Numbered from the stretch's first letter, positions 1-8,874 are shown. The stretch: DNA of 64,000 nucleotides from Gemmatimonadota bacterium (GCA_020344215.1 CP070815.1:4647591-4711590), one strand, 5' to 3'. Program-made: numbers and translations. Notes: a model not told the origin generated them from the letters alone.

Positions 1-1
1 C

Positions 2-1183
2 GTCCTCGTCACAATCTCCAGGGAGGCTCACCCCCCAAGCATAGCCGCGCTCTCGCTCGAGACGGGCGAGCTCGAGCCAGTGCTAGAGGGTGCGACCCAC
101 GCCCGCTACGCGAAATCCGGGCACCTGCTCTACAGCACCGCGGGCGGCGATCTCCTAGCGGTGCCGTTCGACCTGTCAAGACTCCAGGTCACGGGACCGC
201 CCGTCTCGATCCTCGATGACCTGACGGTCAAGCTCGTGAGCGGTGCCGCTGAGTTTTCGGTCTCCGAGAACGGAACTTTGGTCTACATCTCCGGCACTCC
301 CACGCACGGCAATCTCGTGCTGGTGGACCGCCAGGGGGTGGAGCAGCTCCTTGACGAAGAACTCTTTGTGCCGCTGACCCCGCGTTTCTCGCCAGACGGC
401 CGGCGAATCGCCCTGACGACTCAGAGGGCCGGTACACAAGACGTCTGGATCCTGGACTTGAGTTCCCGAACGTTCTCGCGGCTGACCCACGAGGGGGTGA
501 ACTACTACCCAGAGTGGTCAGCGGACGGGACACGCGTGACGTTCTCCTCGGTGCGGACCGGAACCCAGGGGCGCGACCTGCTTTGGATATCGGCGGACCG
601 CAGCGGAGAGGCGCAGCCGCTACTCTCGCTCGAAGGCAACCAGTGGGAGGGTCTCATTTCACGCGACGGGCGCTGGCTGGCCTACAGGGAGGTAGGTGAG
701 GAGACCGGCCGAGACATACTCGCAGTTCCCCTGGACGATGAGCACGACGCGCGACCCCTCGTCCGAACACCCTTTGATGAGCGAGCGATCGCCCTCTCAC
801 CGAATGAGCGCTGGCTTGCCTATGTGTCGGATGAGTCGGGCGAGGATGAGGTCTACGTTGTCCCCTTTCCCGAGGGGGGTGGGCGCCGGATGATCTCTTC
901 CGGCGGTGGCCGAGAACCGGTCTGGTCGCCCGACGGACGGGAGATCTTCTACCGCAGCGGTGCGAAACTCATCTCGGTCGCCGTCGTAGAAACGGAGCCG
1001 GTGCTCAGCATCGGGACCCGAGAGATCTTGTTCGAACGGCCGTTTCGGTCGTTGATGACCGCTGCCTCCTACGATATCCACCCCGACGGCGACCGGTTCG
1101 TTATGATGACCAGTGCCGAGGGATCATCGAGCCTGGTCGTCGTCCTCAATTGGTTCGAGGAACTGCGGCGTCGGATGAACTAG
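2..1183 (+). CDS. TolB/WD40-like beta-propeller protein, C-terminal part (start outside window)
   Basis: The frame is open to the left edge, so only the C-terminal portion (about 393 residues) is visible. It carries repeated propeller motifs of the TolB/PD40 type, for example PRFSPDGRRIALTT, PEWSADGTRVTFSS, LSPNERWLAYVSDESG and PVWSPDGREIFYRS. The segment EGATHARYAKSGHLLYSTAGG followed by LLAVPFD is typical of propellers fused behind Ser/Thr protein kinase domains in Acidobacteria and Gemmatimonadetes, so a kinase or winged-helix domain probably lies upstream of the window. That fusion is inference. The gene ends at a TAG and is convergent with the next minus-strand gene 32 bp away. Confidence 0.85.
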   Translation, partial: VLVTISREAHPPSIAALSLETGELEPVLEGATHARYAKSGHLLYSTAGGDLLAVPFDLSRLQVTGPPVSILDDLTVKLVSGAAEFSVSENGTLVYISGTPTHGNLVLVDRQGVEQLLDEELFVPLTPRFSPDGRRIALTTQRAGTQDVWILDLSSRTFSRLTHEGVNYYPEWSADGTRVTFSSVRTGTQGRDLLWISADRSGEAQPLLSLEGNQWEGLISRDGRWLAYREVGEETGRDILAVPLDDEHDARPLVRTPFDERAIALSPNERWLAYVSDESGEDEVYVVPFPEGGGRRMISSGGGREPVWSPDGREIFYRSGAKLISVAVVETEPVLSIGTREILFERPFRSLMTAASYDIHPDGDRFVMMTSAEGSSSLVVVLNWFEELRRRMN

Positions 1184-1215
1184 CGCTCGTGCCCCGCTTC
1201 TCACACCGAGCTTCG

Positions 1216-1824
1216 TCACTCAACGTCGCTCAACAAGCGCTCGAGCTGCGACTCGAGCTCGCTCGTGCCGACGTCCTCGACCTCGAGGGGCAGGCCGAGA
1301 TAAGCCGCGATGCCCTCGGCCTTCCGCATGAGGTCCGTATCAGGGTCCTGACGCAGGAAAGTCACCGAGGTGAAGCCGGCGAAGAGCTTCCCCTTGAGCG
1401 ACGGGGCGCGGCCGAGCCCCATCTCGCGCACCACGACTTCCTCCCAGTTCCGAACCAGGAAGTCGGTGAGGAAGTACGTCGTCGGGCGCCGCTTGGTGAG
1501 AGCTGAGAAGCGGGGGCCACAGAAGACCTCGTAGCAGTGCTCGCCGGCTAGCCGCTCCGCCCGATGGCGTTCCAGCACCCGGTCGAGGTGGCCGGCGGTG
1601 CCGCAATCGCCGTAGACCACTATCACCTTTCTATAATGATCGCGGATCCGCTCGAGATGCTCATCGACCGCGGCGACGATGCTCGGCGGCCGCATGTGGT
1701 AGGTCGCCGGGACTCCGTACAGGTCGGCCTGCCAGCCTCGCTGGGCGAGTATGCGACGCACCTCAGCCGCCAGTGCGCCACAGACCACGAGCGCCAGCGG
1801 CGCGGGCCGCGGTGTCGTTATCAC
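1216..1824 (-). CDS. DUF1638 domain protein of the corrinoid methyltransferase operon
   Basis: This 202-residue protein begins LALVVCGALAAEV and has the conserved VVYGDCGT motif, CFG/CGP-type cysteines and the YFLTDF segment expected of DUF1638. Members of this family are often encoded beside MttB-like methyltransferases and corrinoid proteins, but the biochemical role is not known. It starts at a GTG overlapping the stop of the corrinoid protein gene by four bases (GTGA), which indicates translational coupling. It is the last gene of a three-gene operon. It may support corrinoid loading or reactivation, which is only an inference from the neighbourhood. Confidence 0.8.
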   Translation of the reverse strand: MITTPRPAPLALVVCGALAAEVRRILAQRGWQADLYGVPATYHMRPPSIVAAVDEHLERIRDHYRKVIVVYGDCGTAGHLDRVLERHRAERLAGEHCYEVFCGPRFSALTKRRPTTYFLTDFLVRNWEEVVVREMGLGRAPSLKGKLFAGFTSVTFLRQDPDTDLMRKAEGIAAYLGLPLEVEDVGTSELESQLERLLSDVE

Positions 1825-2462
1825 GCCACCAGCGACCTGGCGAGCTCGGCCGCACTAGCCGCATCGGGCGCGTACCCGTCGGCGCCGATCTGGTCAGCCC
1901 AACTCTGCGTGACCGGCGCGCCGCCGACGATCACCTTGACGCCCGGGCGGAGACCGGCGTCATCGATGGCTTCGACGGCGACCCGCTGCTGCGGCATCGT
2001 AGTCGTCAGCAGCGCGCTAAGGCCGACGATGCACGGGCTATGCTCGCGGGCGGCGGCAACAATCTCGTCGGCCGGCACGTTCTTACCCAGGTCCTTCACC
2101 TCGAAGCCCACGGTCTTGGCCATCGCGCCGACGATGTTCTTGCCGAGGTCGTGCAGGTCTCCCTTGACCGTGGCGAGGACAAGCCGGTGTGAGGGTCGCG
2201 CCTCCTCCGGGTTCTCCAGCAGGGCGGGCTCGACGAGCTCGCTGCAGCGCGCGAATATGTCGGCCGAGACCACGACCTCGGGCAGGAACGCCTCGCCGCA
2301 CTTCCACCTCCGCCCCAGCTCGAGCATCGCCGCGGCAAGGCCCGACTCCAAGATGACGCGCGGGCTGATCTGCGAATCGAGCAAGGTCCGCGTCGCCTCC
2401 AGCGCACCTTCCTTATCCTGCGCCAGGATCGCCTGCTGCAGCGTTGCCAGCCGCTCATCCAT
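1821..2462 (-). CDS. Methyltransferase cognate corrinoid protein (MtbC/MttC-like)
   Basis: The product (213 residues) carries the methyl group on a cobalamin cofactor between a methyltransferase and a downstream acceptor. Residues 1-85 form the helical cap domain (LLDSQISP, LGRRWKCGEAFLPEVVVSADIF). The Rossmann half has the cobalamin-binding signature DLHDLGKNIV, in which the histidine is the lower axial ligand, and a GGAPVT glycine turn near the C-terminus. I start it at the ATG of MDERLATLQQ because family homology begins there. The frame stays open upstream into the methyltransferase gene, which it overlaps by 8 bp. This is a cytoplasmic one-carbon transfer partner of the gene just upstream. 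Confidence 0.9.
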   Translation of the reverse strand: MDERLATLQQAILAQDKEGALEATRTLLDSQISPRVILESGLAAAMLELGRRWKCGEAFLPEVVVSADIFARCSELVEPALLENPEEARPSHRLVLATVKGDLHDLGKNIVGAMAKTVGFEVKDLGKNVPADEIVAAAREHSPCIVGLSALLTTTMPQQRVAVEAIDDAGLRPGVKVIVGGAPVTQSWADQIGADGYAPDAASAAELARSLVA

Positions 2463-3930
2463 CGCCGCCGCCTCCTCCTTCCTGCTCGTAGCGACCGAGG
2501 ACGGCACGGATCTCCTCGTCCAAGCCGGGCTCCAGTGCCTCAGGCCGATGCCCGTCGAGGATCTCGCGCAGCCGCCCGCCGGCCGCCTCACGGGGACCGG
2601 GCGCGCCCGCCGCTTCCCATTCCGACCATTCGCTGCGGTTGAAGACGCGGGGTAGCCAGAGCCGCCGCATGGTGTCCAGTGTGTGCCGCTGGCTCAGGAA
2701 TTCGCCGCCCGGCCCCACCGCACCCAGCACGTCCAGTAGACCGGCGCCGGCGTCGACGGGCTCGCCGACAAGATGGCCCAGCAGCGAGAAGATCTCGGCG
2801 TCGAGGACGACCTGCTCCAGCGAGCAGACCCGGGCGCCGTACAGCAGGCCGGCGCCGCACAGCATGTCGGCACCGGCCAGCGCGCTGGCCAGACCGGAGA
2901 GCCCGTTCTCCAGACCCGCCTGCCAGTCGGGTGACTTCGCCCCGGTAGCGAAGGTGCCGATGCTCGAGGGGAGGCCGTAGTGACGCGCCAGCTGTGCAGA
3001 GGCCATCTGCAGAAGCAGATCCTCCGGGCCGCCGCACGCCGCCGCGCCCGAGCGCAGGTCCATAACGGTGGCGCACGACCCGTAGAAGGTAGGGGCGCCG
3101 GGCACCAGGGTTTCCAGGATGACGATGCCGGCGAGGACTTCGGCGTTCGACTGCACCAGGGTGCCGCCCCAGGTAGCGGGACCCGTCGCGCAGGCGATGG
3201 GCATCACGACGAAGCCGCACGGCATCCCAGCCTCGGCGAAGATAGCGGCGGCCTCGACGGCACCGCCGTCGTAGACGAGCGGGCTGGTGCTGCATTGGAA
3301 GTTCGAGACGATTGGCCGCTCCCGAAGAGCCGAGGCGCCGCCGGCCGCGAGACGGGCGATCTCCACCACGCCGCGCGCGGCGCTGGCGGTAGTCGCGGTC
3401 ATCATCTGGATATGCTTACCGGTATTGGCCAGCTGGGCATGCAGCTCGTGCAGCGACTGCACCGCCGGCGCGACGTCCCGGGCCGCCACCGGCTGCCAGA
3501 CGAACGCGATCTCCGGGAGGGCGTCGGCCAGGCGCGTGATCGTGGCGACGTCGGCCTTCGTGGACGGACGGCTTGCTCCCGTCTCGGGATCGATGAACTC
3601 GGCGCCACAGCCGTCGAGCCCCAGAAACCCACGCTCGCCGTCGAGCTCCAGGTCGCAACCCGGCCGCCGCGCCGCGAGCGTGATGCGTCGCGGGGCCCGG
3701 GAGAGCGCGGCCTCGACCATCTCCGGGGCGAACCGTGCCCGTCGCTCCTCCAGGTCCACCTCGGCACCGCGCTCGGCCAGCTGCCCGAGGATCGACTGCG
3801 AGCCCACCTCGACGCCGATCCGCTGGAGCACCTCCGTGGTGCGCGCGTGCACCTCCTCGAGCTCGGCTTCTGACAGGACGTCGAGTCGGTACCGCCACGG
3901 CAGCGAACGGATCTCCGTCTCCTGGCTCAT
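2455..3930 (-). CDS. Trimethylamine methyltransferase family protein (MttB superfamily, non-pyrrolysine type)
   Basis: The 491-residue product belongs to the MttB superfamily of corrinoid-dependent methyltransferases that demethylate quaternary or tertiary amines. The C-terminal half shows the family signature SLEQVVLDAEIF and the preceding barrel region ATGAKSPDWQAGLENG. The frame has no in-frame amber codon, so it is not a pyrrolysine-containing MttB. It is closer in type to MtgB/MtpB-like homologues that use glycine betaine, proline betaine or related compounds. The substrate cannot be told from sequence. A GAGGA Shine-Dalgarno sequence precedes the ATG. It leads the operon with the corrinoid protein and DUF1638. 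No reductive activator (RamA) or methyl acceptor enzyme is in view. Confidence 0.88.
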   Translation of the reverse strand: MSQETEIRSLPWRYRLDVLSEAELEEVHARTTEVLQRIGVEVGSQSILGQLAERGAEVDLEERRARFAPEMVEAALSRAPRRITLAARRPGCDLELDGERGFLGLDGCGAEFIDPETGASRPSTKADVATITRLADALPEIAFVWQPVAARDVAPAVQSLHELHAQLANTGKHIQMMTATTASAARGVVEIARLAAGGASALRERPIVSNFQCSTSPLVYDGGAVEAAAIFAEAGMPCGFVVMPIACATGPATWGGTLVQSNAEVLAGIVILETLVPGAPTFYGSCATVMDLRSGAAACGGPEDLLLQMASAQLARHYGLPSSIGTFATGAKSPDWQAGLENGLSGLASALAGADMLCGAGLLYGARVCSLEQVVLDAEIFSLLGHLVGEPVDAGAGLLDVLGAVGPGGEFLSQRHTLDTMRRLWLPRVFNRSEWSEWEAAGAPGPREAAGGRLREILDGHRPEALEPGLDEEIRAVLGRYEQEGGGGGDG

Positions 3931-4046
3931 CGGTCCTCAGTCTGGACAGACATTCCGGGCAACGCAATACCGTCACCCGCTTCCGCCGCCTCGCCCAAGC
4001 TCTAGCCGAGAAAGAGGAGGAAGTCGGTGGGGTACGGTGTCGCGGC

Positions 4047-4223
4047 CTAATAAAGGACCGGGGTACGACGCGAGGCGGTGGTTGCCACGTATGCGCGGTG
4101 ACGACGAAGCGACTTCACCGCTCCGCGCAGGCGAAGGTGGACGTAGAGCAAGCCCAGAGCCTCGCCGCCTATCGCTGAGGCCGGGACGACAACAAGCCCG
4201 GCGACGATCGCATTCAGAGACAT
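4047..4223 (-). CDS. Possible 58-residue membrane microprotein
   Basis: This short frame starts MSLNAIVAGLVVVPASAIGG, continues through a second hydrophobic stretch (EALGLLYVHLRL) and ends with a basic tail (SLRRHR) before TAG. About two thirds of its codons end in G or C, as in the coding genes here. It sits in an otherwise empty 437-bp gap (3931-4367) between the methyltransferase operon and a divergent membrane protein gene. I see no clear Shine-Dalgarno sequence and recognise no family, so it may be fortuitous. Confidence 0.22.
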   Translation of the reverse strand: MSLNAIVAGLVVVPASAIGGEALGLLYVHLRLRGAVKSLRRHRAYVATTASRRTPVLY

Positions 4224-4367
4224 GCTAGGTCAAAGGACGCCTGGACACGGTATCTGGCGAGCGGTAACCTTCGAGCGCGATCCGAGGTCGGCAAGAAGCG
4301 CCGACCGCCGCTCGCAGATCTCAGGGCGGCCAACTTCGAGGGCCTCGCCTGGAGTCGGGAGTCTCAC

Positions 4368-4979
4368 GTGGATATCAAGACGGTAACCAGGTGCCACGCA
4401 GCGGTCTGTGCGGCAATCGGATGCGGCGGAGCGCTCCTTTTCCTGTTCGTCTTCCCGATAGGCTCGATCAGCACGCTGATGCACGACGTGCTGAGGCTGC
4501 CCGGCCCAGGTGCCGGGATTGCCTTGGTGCTCGGGCCCCTTGTGATACTCGTTGCGCTCATCTCGATTCTGGTCAGCCGCGGCAGCGTCGGTGCCCTGAT
4601 CGGCTGCTTGGCCTTCGGGCTCACCTGCGTTGTCCTTGTCTGGCTTTTCAGAATCCCTACGAACCCGAAGGGGGCATTCGGCAGCCCGCTCCTGATTGCG
4701 GCCGTCGGACTGGCCGGCCTCGTGGTGGAAGCATCGGAATTGACAGCCGGCGCCGTGGAGAGGCCCTGGCGCAGCATCCTCAGCGGTGCGCTGGCCAACG
4801 CCGTTCTCCTCGCCTCCTACTGGATCATCATCTTCCCATACACGGCAGACCGGGTGCGCTGGGCCGACGTGCCGCTCCTGCTGGGTCTGGCAATTGGATC
4901 GGGGGCCGTATGGGGGTATATTGCTGACGCTGTGTCAAACCCCTTATCGGTGGCACTCGCTCGTCGGGAGAAAGAGTGA
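4368..4979 (+). CDS. Hypothetical multi-pass membrane protein
   Basis: This 203-residue protein has about six hydrophobic segments, at approximate residues 10-32, 48-68, 72-95, 107-126, 137-155 and 167-185. The segment GPGAGIALVLGPLVILVAL and the compact size recall substrate-binding (S) components of ECF transporters. I cannot place it in a named family. A GGGAG motif sits 7 nt before the GTG start. It is divergent from the corrinoid methyltransferase operon and upstream of a DUF364 gene, so a role in metal or cofactor uptake is possible but unproven. Confidence 0.6.
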   Translation: MDIKTVTRCHAAVCAAIGCGGALLFLFVFPIGSISTLMHDVLRLPGPGAGIALVLGPLVILVALISILVSRGSVGALIGCLAFGLTCVVLVWLFRIPTNPKGAFGSPLLIAAVGLAGLVVEASELTAGAVERPWRSILSGALANAVLLASYWIIIFPYTADRVRWADVPLLLGLAIGSGAVWGYIADAVSNPLSVALARREKE

Positions 4980-4980
4980 A

Positions 4981-5169
4981 ATGTGCGGTCACACCGACTA
5001 CCAGGCGCTCACTACCTGCATCACTCGCCTTTGCGCGCTTTCAGCTGCGGGGCTTTCTAGCTACGTCATCTGGAAGCTGAGTCCAATTTGGCGCGATCTC
5101 CGCGACAGGCGCTGGTGGCGTCGCCGGCGCCTGAAGGCGTCGAGAGTATCTGCCACAATAGGCGACTAG
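4981..5169 (+). CDS. Possible 62-residue small protein
   Basis: An ATG lies one base after the stop of the preceding membrane protein gene and opens a 62-codon frame. It has one hydrophobic stretch (LCALSAAGLSSYVIW) followed by a very basic run (RRWWRRRR). The adjacency would allow translational coupling, and AAGAG precedes the start. No family is recognised. It lies in the same gap as the riboswitch-like leader, and part of it (5111-5134) can fold into a GC-rich hairpin. It could simply be untranslated leader. Confidence 0.2.
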   Translation: MCGHTDYQALTTCITRLCALSAAGLSSYVIWKLSPIWRDLRDRRWWRRRRLKASRVSATIGD

Positions 5170-5178
5170 GCCGCTCAT

Positions 5179-5273
5179 CGAGAACCGTCGGTGCAGACCC
5201 GGCACGGTCCCCGCGCCCACACCACCCAACTCGAATCCTCACAAGGAGGATCGGTGAAGCTGGTCGAAGACCT
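5179..5273 (+). promoter_or_regulatory. Possible cobalamin riboswitch-like leader
   Basis: Bases 5179-5216 read GAGAACC, then TCGGTGCAGACCCGGCACGG, then TCCCCGC. This resembles the conserved cobalamin riboswitch core (GGGAA, GGTGNNAnnCC, GCnCGGTCCCGC). A GTCGG/CCGGC stem can close around the TGCAGAC loop, as in the P5 hairpin. Bases 5266-5273 (GAAGACCT) match the centre of the B12 box, but they lie inside the start of the next gene, where they encode V-E-D-L. The usual CACTG after CCCGC is not matched. The context of a B12-dependent methyltransferase next door makes it worth testing. Confidence 0.25.
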
Positions 5274-5961
5274 CCTGGCGAGCGTAGCCGCTGTGGATTG
5301 CCCTGTGAAGCGGGTATGCGTGGGCCTGCACTGGACGGTCGTCGAGAGTAGATATGTGGGCGTGGCTCACACGTGTAAGACCAACACCAAGGTTGAGATC
5401 GAGCACTCAGGCAGCCTGGCAGGCAGAGGCGCGCTCGAGCTCGCCGAACGCCTCCGCAGTTGGAAGCCGCTGGAAGCGAGCCTCGGCGTCGCGGCCCTGA
5501 ACTCACTCATCGAGCCCGCCGGCGATCCGGGCAACGTGTTTGACGTCGTCCTCCAAAGCGTGCAGGGAAAGACGGTCACGATCATCGGGAGGTTTCCGGA
5601 CAACGAACGGATCGGCCGGGCCGCGGCCCGCGCGTTCTTCCTGGAGATGGAGCCGCAAGCGAGCGAACTGCCTCCCTATGCCTGCGAGGAAGTGATACCC
5701 GAATCGGACCTGGTGGTGATCACGGCCAGCGCACTGATCAACAAGACGCTGCCGCGCCTCCTGGAACTCAGCTCGCGGGCATGGGCCGTCGTTCTCGGCC
5801 CGAGCACACCGATGAACGATGTGCTTATCCGCCACGGAGCCGATATCCTCGCCGGCATCCGTGTCACCGACCCAGACGCGCTGGTCGAGAGCGTCATGCA
5901 GGGCGTCAAGGGCTTCAAGAGACTCGCCGGAATCGAGCCGCTCACCAGGACAGCGGCGTAA
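5254..5961 (+). CDS. DUF4213/DUF364 (Rossmann-like, putative heavy-metal chelation) protein
   Basis: The product (235 residues) has an N-terminal DUF4213-like part (VKLVEDLLASV, VGLHWTVVES). The C-terminal DUF364 domain has a nucleotide-fold turn (TIIGRFP) and the family segments ESDLVVITASALINKTL and VVLGPSTPMNDVL. The fold has been linked to metal or siderophore handling, but no reaction is assigned. I chose the GTG at 5254 because a perfect AAGGAGG lies 4 nt upstream at 5243-5249 and homology begins there, although the frame is open further left. Its position opposite the corrinoid operon suggests cobalt or corrinoid handling, which is inference. Confidence 0.75.
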   Translation: MKLVEDLLASVAAVDCPVKRVCVGLHWTVVESRYVGVAHTCKTNTKVEIEHSGSLAGRGALELAERLRSWKPLEASLGVAALNSLIEPAGDPGNVFDVVLQSVQGKTVTIIGRFPDNERIGRAAARAFFLEMEPQASELPPYACEEVIPESDLVVITASALINKTLPRLLELSSRAWAVVLGPSTPMNDVLIRHGADILAGIRVTDPDALVESVMQGVKGFKRLAGIEPLTRTAA

Positions 5962-6039
5962 CCGGCGGACGGGCCTAACGCCCGCACTCAAGCCGGACTC
6001 CAACTGCGCCGCAGGGACGAGCAGTCGTCCGCTCGCCGT

Positions 6040-8514
6040 CTACTCCGCGTTGAGAGCCGTCACGGGATCCACGCGCAGCGCTCTGCGGGCCGGAATCCAG
6101 ATAGCCACGAGAGCGATCAGGACCATGAGGAGACACGCCGCCAAGAGAGTGACCGGGTCGGTGGCCGATAGCTCGTAGAGCAGCCCCGACAGAACCCTGG
6201 TGGTCGCGAGGCCACCGATGAGACCCACGAGCAGACCCAAGGCGATCAGCCTGGCGCCTTGACCCATGACCAGAGCGTAGATGTCCTTGTCCTGGGCACC
6301 GAGGGCCATGCGCAGACCGATCTCCGGGACACGCTGCGAGACGGTGTAGCCCACGACCCCGGCCACCCCCACCGCGGAGAGCAGCAGCGCCACGCCTCCG
6401 AAGATGACTAGCAGGACCGTCCGGAAGCGGGGCCCGGCCACCGTGCTAGAAACCACGGCTTCCATAGGGCCGACCGCGCTGATTGAGAGGTTCTCGTCTA
6501 CCTGCCAGACGGCGGCCCGGACAGACTCGGCCACGTCCGCCGGGTCCCTCTCGGTCCGCAGGGCTAGGTACATGCTCCTCCTGCGCTCCGGATCCAGCTC
6601 CTGTGCATGGGGGACGTAGATCGCCGGGACGGGCGCCGCGGCGAGGCCGATCTGCCGAACGTCGTTCACGACCCCCACCAGTTCGCGGGACACGTTGGCC
6701 AGCCAGCCCCGCGTCTCATAGAGGGTGGCGCGCTTCCCCACCCCGAACCACACCGACTCCTCACCCGGCAAACTCAGCCCCGCCGCGGCTTCGTTCACAA
6801 TCGCCACCGGGGGGCCGGCCTCGTCGTCCTGAGGAGTGAAGCCGCGGCCCCGGACCACGCTCACCCCCATGGCCCGGAAGTAGTCCGGACTCACTACCCG
6901 GACCTCCGCGCACGTCGGGCCATCGTAATCCGCGAAATCGCCCCGTGTGGGGAGGGGACGGTCATCCGGCCAGACGAACTCGCAGTTCTGCCCTGCGGTC
7001 ATGGGGAGGATGTTGACGGCTCCGGCGGCGCGGACCCCGGGAAGCGAGCCCACCCTGTCGAGGAGATCCTCGTAGAGGCGCGTGATCTCGGCGCGCTCCG
7101 AGTATTCGCCCGCCCGGGGAGCGAGGTTCAGGGTGAGGACGTTCTCCGACCGAAAGCCGGGATCGACCTGGTGTACTTTCCAGAAGCTCTTCAGGAGCAG
7201 CCCCGCGCCGGCCAGCAGGACCAGGGACAGGGCGATCTCCGCCACCACCAGACCACTGCGCAGCCGCTGGCTCCCCCTGTCACCGGTGCTGCTCCGACCC
7301 CCGACTTGAAGAGCGGCCGAGAGATCCGAGCGGACGGCCTGGTAGGCGGCGGTCAGCCCGAAGATGATCCCGGTGAGCAGCGAGATCCCCATGCCGAATC
7401 CCAGAACCGTCCAGTCGATTCGAACCCCCGAGATCCGCGGCAGGTTGGCCCCTCCCAGAGCCAGCACGGCATCCATCCCCACCCAGGCCAGAGCGAGTCC
7501 CGCCGCCCCGCCCAGGACGAAGAGAAGACAGACCTCGGTTAGCAGCTGCCGGATGAGGCGGCCATTCCCGGCCCCCAGAGCGGCCCGCAGCGCCACCTCG
7601 CGGCCACGAACCGCAGTCCGCGTCAGGTACAGATTCGCCACGTTAGCGCAGGCGATGAGCAGGACCAGACCTACGGCCCCCAGCAGGATGAGCACCGCCG
7701 ACCGGACACCGCCAACCGCCCATTCCTTCGCCCCCATCAGCCGAACGGCCTCCCCACCGTGGATCTGGGGGAACTCCTCCACCATGTGCAGCCAGATCCG
7801 ATCCAGGTCTGCCTGGCCCTGCGCCACCGTGACCCCCTCCGCCAGCTTCCCGATGGCCCTCCAGCTGTGATTGAACCGGGCGAGCCGCGTCGCATCCCAA
7901 TACGGGGGCCGCGATCGCCAGAGGACAGGATTGTGGAACGGGTCCTCGAACTCCGCCGGAGCCACCCCGACAACGGTGTAGCGGACGCCATCCATGTCGA
8001 GGGTTCGCCCGACAACGCCGGGATCACCACCGAAACTGCTCTGCCAGAAGCCGTAGCTCAGGACCACCACCGGCTCGTGACCCAGCTCCTCCTCCTCCGG
8101 GAGGAAGAAGCGACCCAGCGCCGGCTGCGTACCTAAGATCTGGAAAAAGCCAGCCGAGACGGAACTGCCGTTAACCCGGGTGGGCTCGCCGGTCCCGTAA
8201 AGGATGGGTGTCCAGGATCGGAAGGCGGAGATCTGGGAGAAGCTCTCGCTCTCGTTCCCCATGTCCTCGATCTCGGGGTAGGCGAGATTGCTGTGCCGGG
8301 GAACCAGCTGTCCCTGCTGCAAACTCAGGATGTGGACGACCCGCTCCGGCTCACCATAGGGAAGCGGCCGCAGCAGCACCCCGTTCACCACGCTGAAGAT
8401 GGCCGTGTTGGCCCCGATCCCCAGCGCCAATGAGATCACGGCCACCAGAGTGAAGCCGGGGTTCTTCCGGAGCTGGCGGAAACCGTAGCGTAGATCCTGC
8501 CAGACGCCTCTCAT
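6040..8514 (-). CDS. ADOP-type ABC transporter permease (MacB/FtsX-like)
   Basis: This 824-residue protein has the layout of acidobacterial duplicated orphan permeases. There is an N-terminal transmembrane helix after VWQDLRYGFRQL, a MacB-like periplasmic domain, a first FtsX block with LVLLIACANVANLYL, and then a second periplasmic domain and FtsX block ending in QRVPEIGLRMALGAQ and PARRALRVDPV. Related MacB proteins act in a periplasm-spanning export machine powered by a cytoplasmic ATPase, but no ATPase gene is near. A GGAGGT site precedes the ATG. It is convergent with the DUF364 gene and divergent from the propeller gene at 8875. The cargo is unknown. Confidence 0.92.
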   Translation of the reverse strand: MRGVWQDLRYGFRQLRKNPGFTLVAVISLALGIGANTAIFSVVNGVLLRPLPYGEPERVVHILSLQQGQLVPRHSNLAYPEIEDMGNESESFSQISAFRSWTPILYGTGEPTRVNGSSVSAGFFQILGTQPALGRFFLPEEEELGHEPVVVLSYGFWQSSFGGDPGVVGRTLDMDGVRYTVVGVAPAEFEDPFHNPVLWRSRPPYWDATRLARFNHSWRAIGKLAEGVTVAQGQADLDRIWLHMVEEFPQIHGGEAVRLMGAKEWAVGGVRSAVLILLGAVGLVLLIACANVANLYLTRTAVRGREVALRAALGAGNGRLIRQLLTEVCLLFVLGGAAGLALAWVGMDAVLALGGANLPRISGVRIDWTVLGFGMGISLLTGIIFGLTAAYQAVRSDLSAALQVGGRSSTGDRGSQRLRSGLVVAEIALSLVLLAGAGLLLKSFWKVHQVDPGFRSENVLTLNLAPRAGEYSERAEITRLYEDLLDRVGSLPGVRAAGAVNILPMTAGQNCEFVWPDDRPLPTRGDFADYDGPTCAEVRVVSPDYFRAMGVSVVRGRGFTPQDDEAGPPVAIVNEAAAGLSLPGEESVWFGVGKRATLYETRGWLANVSRELVGVVNDVRQIGLAAAPVPAIYVPHAQELDPERRRSMYLALRTERDPADVAESVRAAVWQVDENLSISAVGPMEAVVSSTVAGPRFRTVLLVIFGGVALLLSAVGVAGVVGYTVSQRVPEIGLRMALGAQDKDIYALVMGQGARLIALGLLVGLIGGLATTRVLSGLLYELSATDPVTLLAACLLMVLIALVAIWIPARRALRVDPVTALNAE

Positions 8515-8874
8515 CGGGACACCTCCTTGACTGCCCTCCGAGGATCACCTGAGCAGATCACGGGCCAGGCGGATCCACACGGGGCCAGACCGGGGTCCCA
8601 GGCACCGGCCCGTGGGCCAACTGCAAGACACGGCTTCACTTACAGGATCGAGCGGCAAGCGGATGTGCGAGGATGCCCTGCGAAGAGGTACTCGGGACTA
8701 CCGGCAAGACGTTCCGGTTCCGGACAGCGGCGCACCGAAACCGAACACCCGGAAGTTGCGGCGGCGCCCGGTTGCGGCATCGTCACCCACATCGGCCACG
8801 GTCTACTGAAACCACCTCCCCACCGCGATCGTATGGCGAGGCGGCAGGTGGATGCTACGGTCATGCGGGGTGCA
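8515..8874. other. Intergenic region between divergent genes
   Basis: This 360-bp stretch separates the divergent ADOP permease and SMP-30-like genes. A frame on the plus strand is open across most of it, but the translation is arginine- and proline-rich and low in hydrophobic structure. I see no coding evidence, terminator or repeat. Promoters for both genes should lie here, but I could not identify them. Confidence 0.4.

Noticed and set aside
5111..5134. GC-rich hairpin as a terminator for the membrane protein gene
   Set aside because: It has no T-tract and may instead be part of the following leader.
6607..7542. A 311-codon plus-strand frame
   Set aside because: It lies wholly antisense to the ADOP permease at 6040-8514, with no hydrophobic or family pattern.
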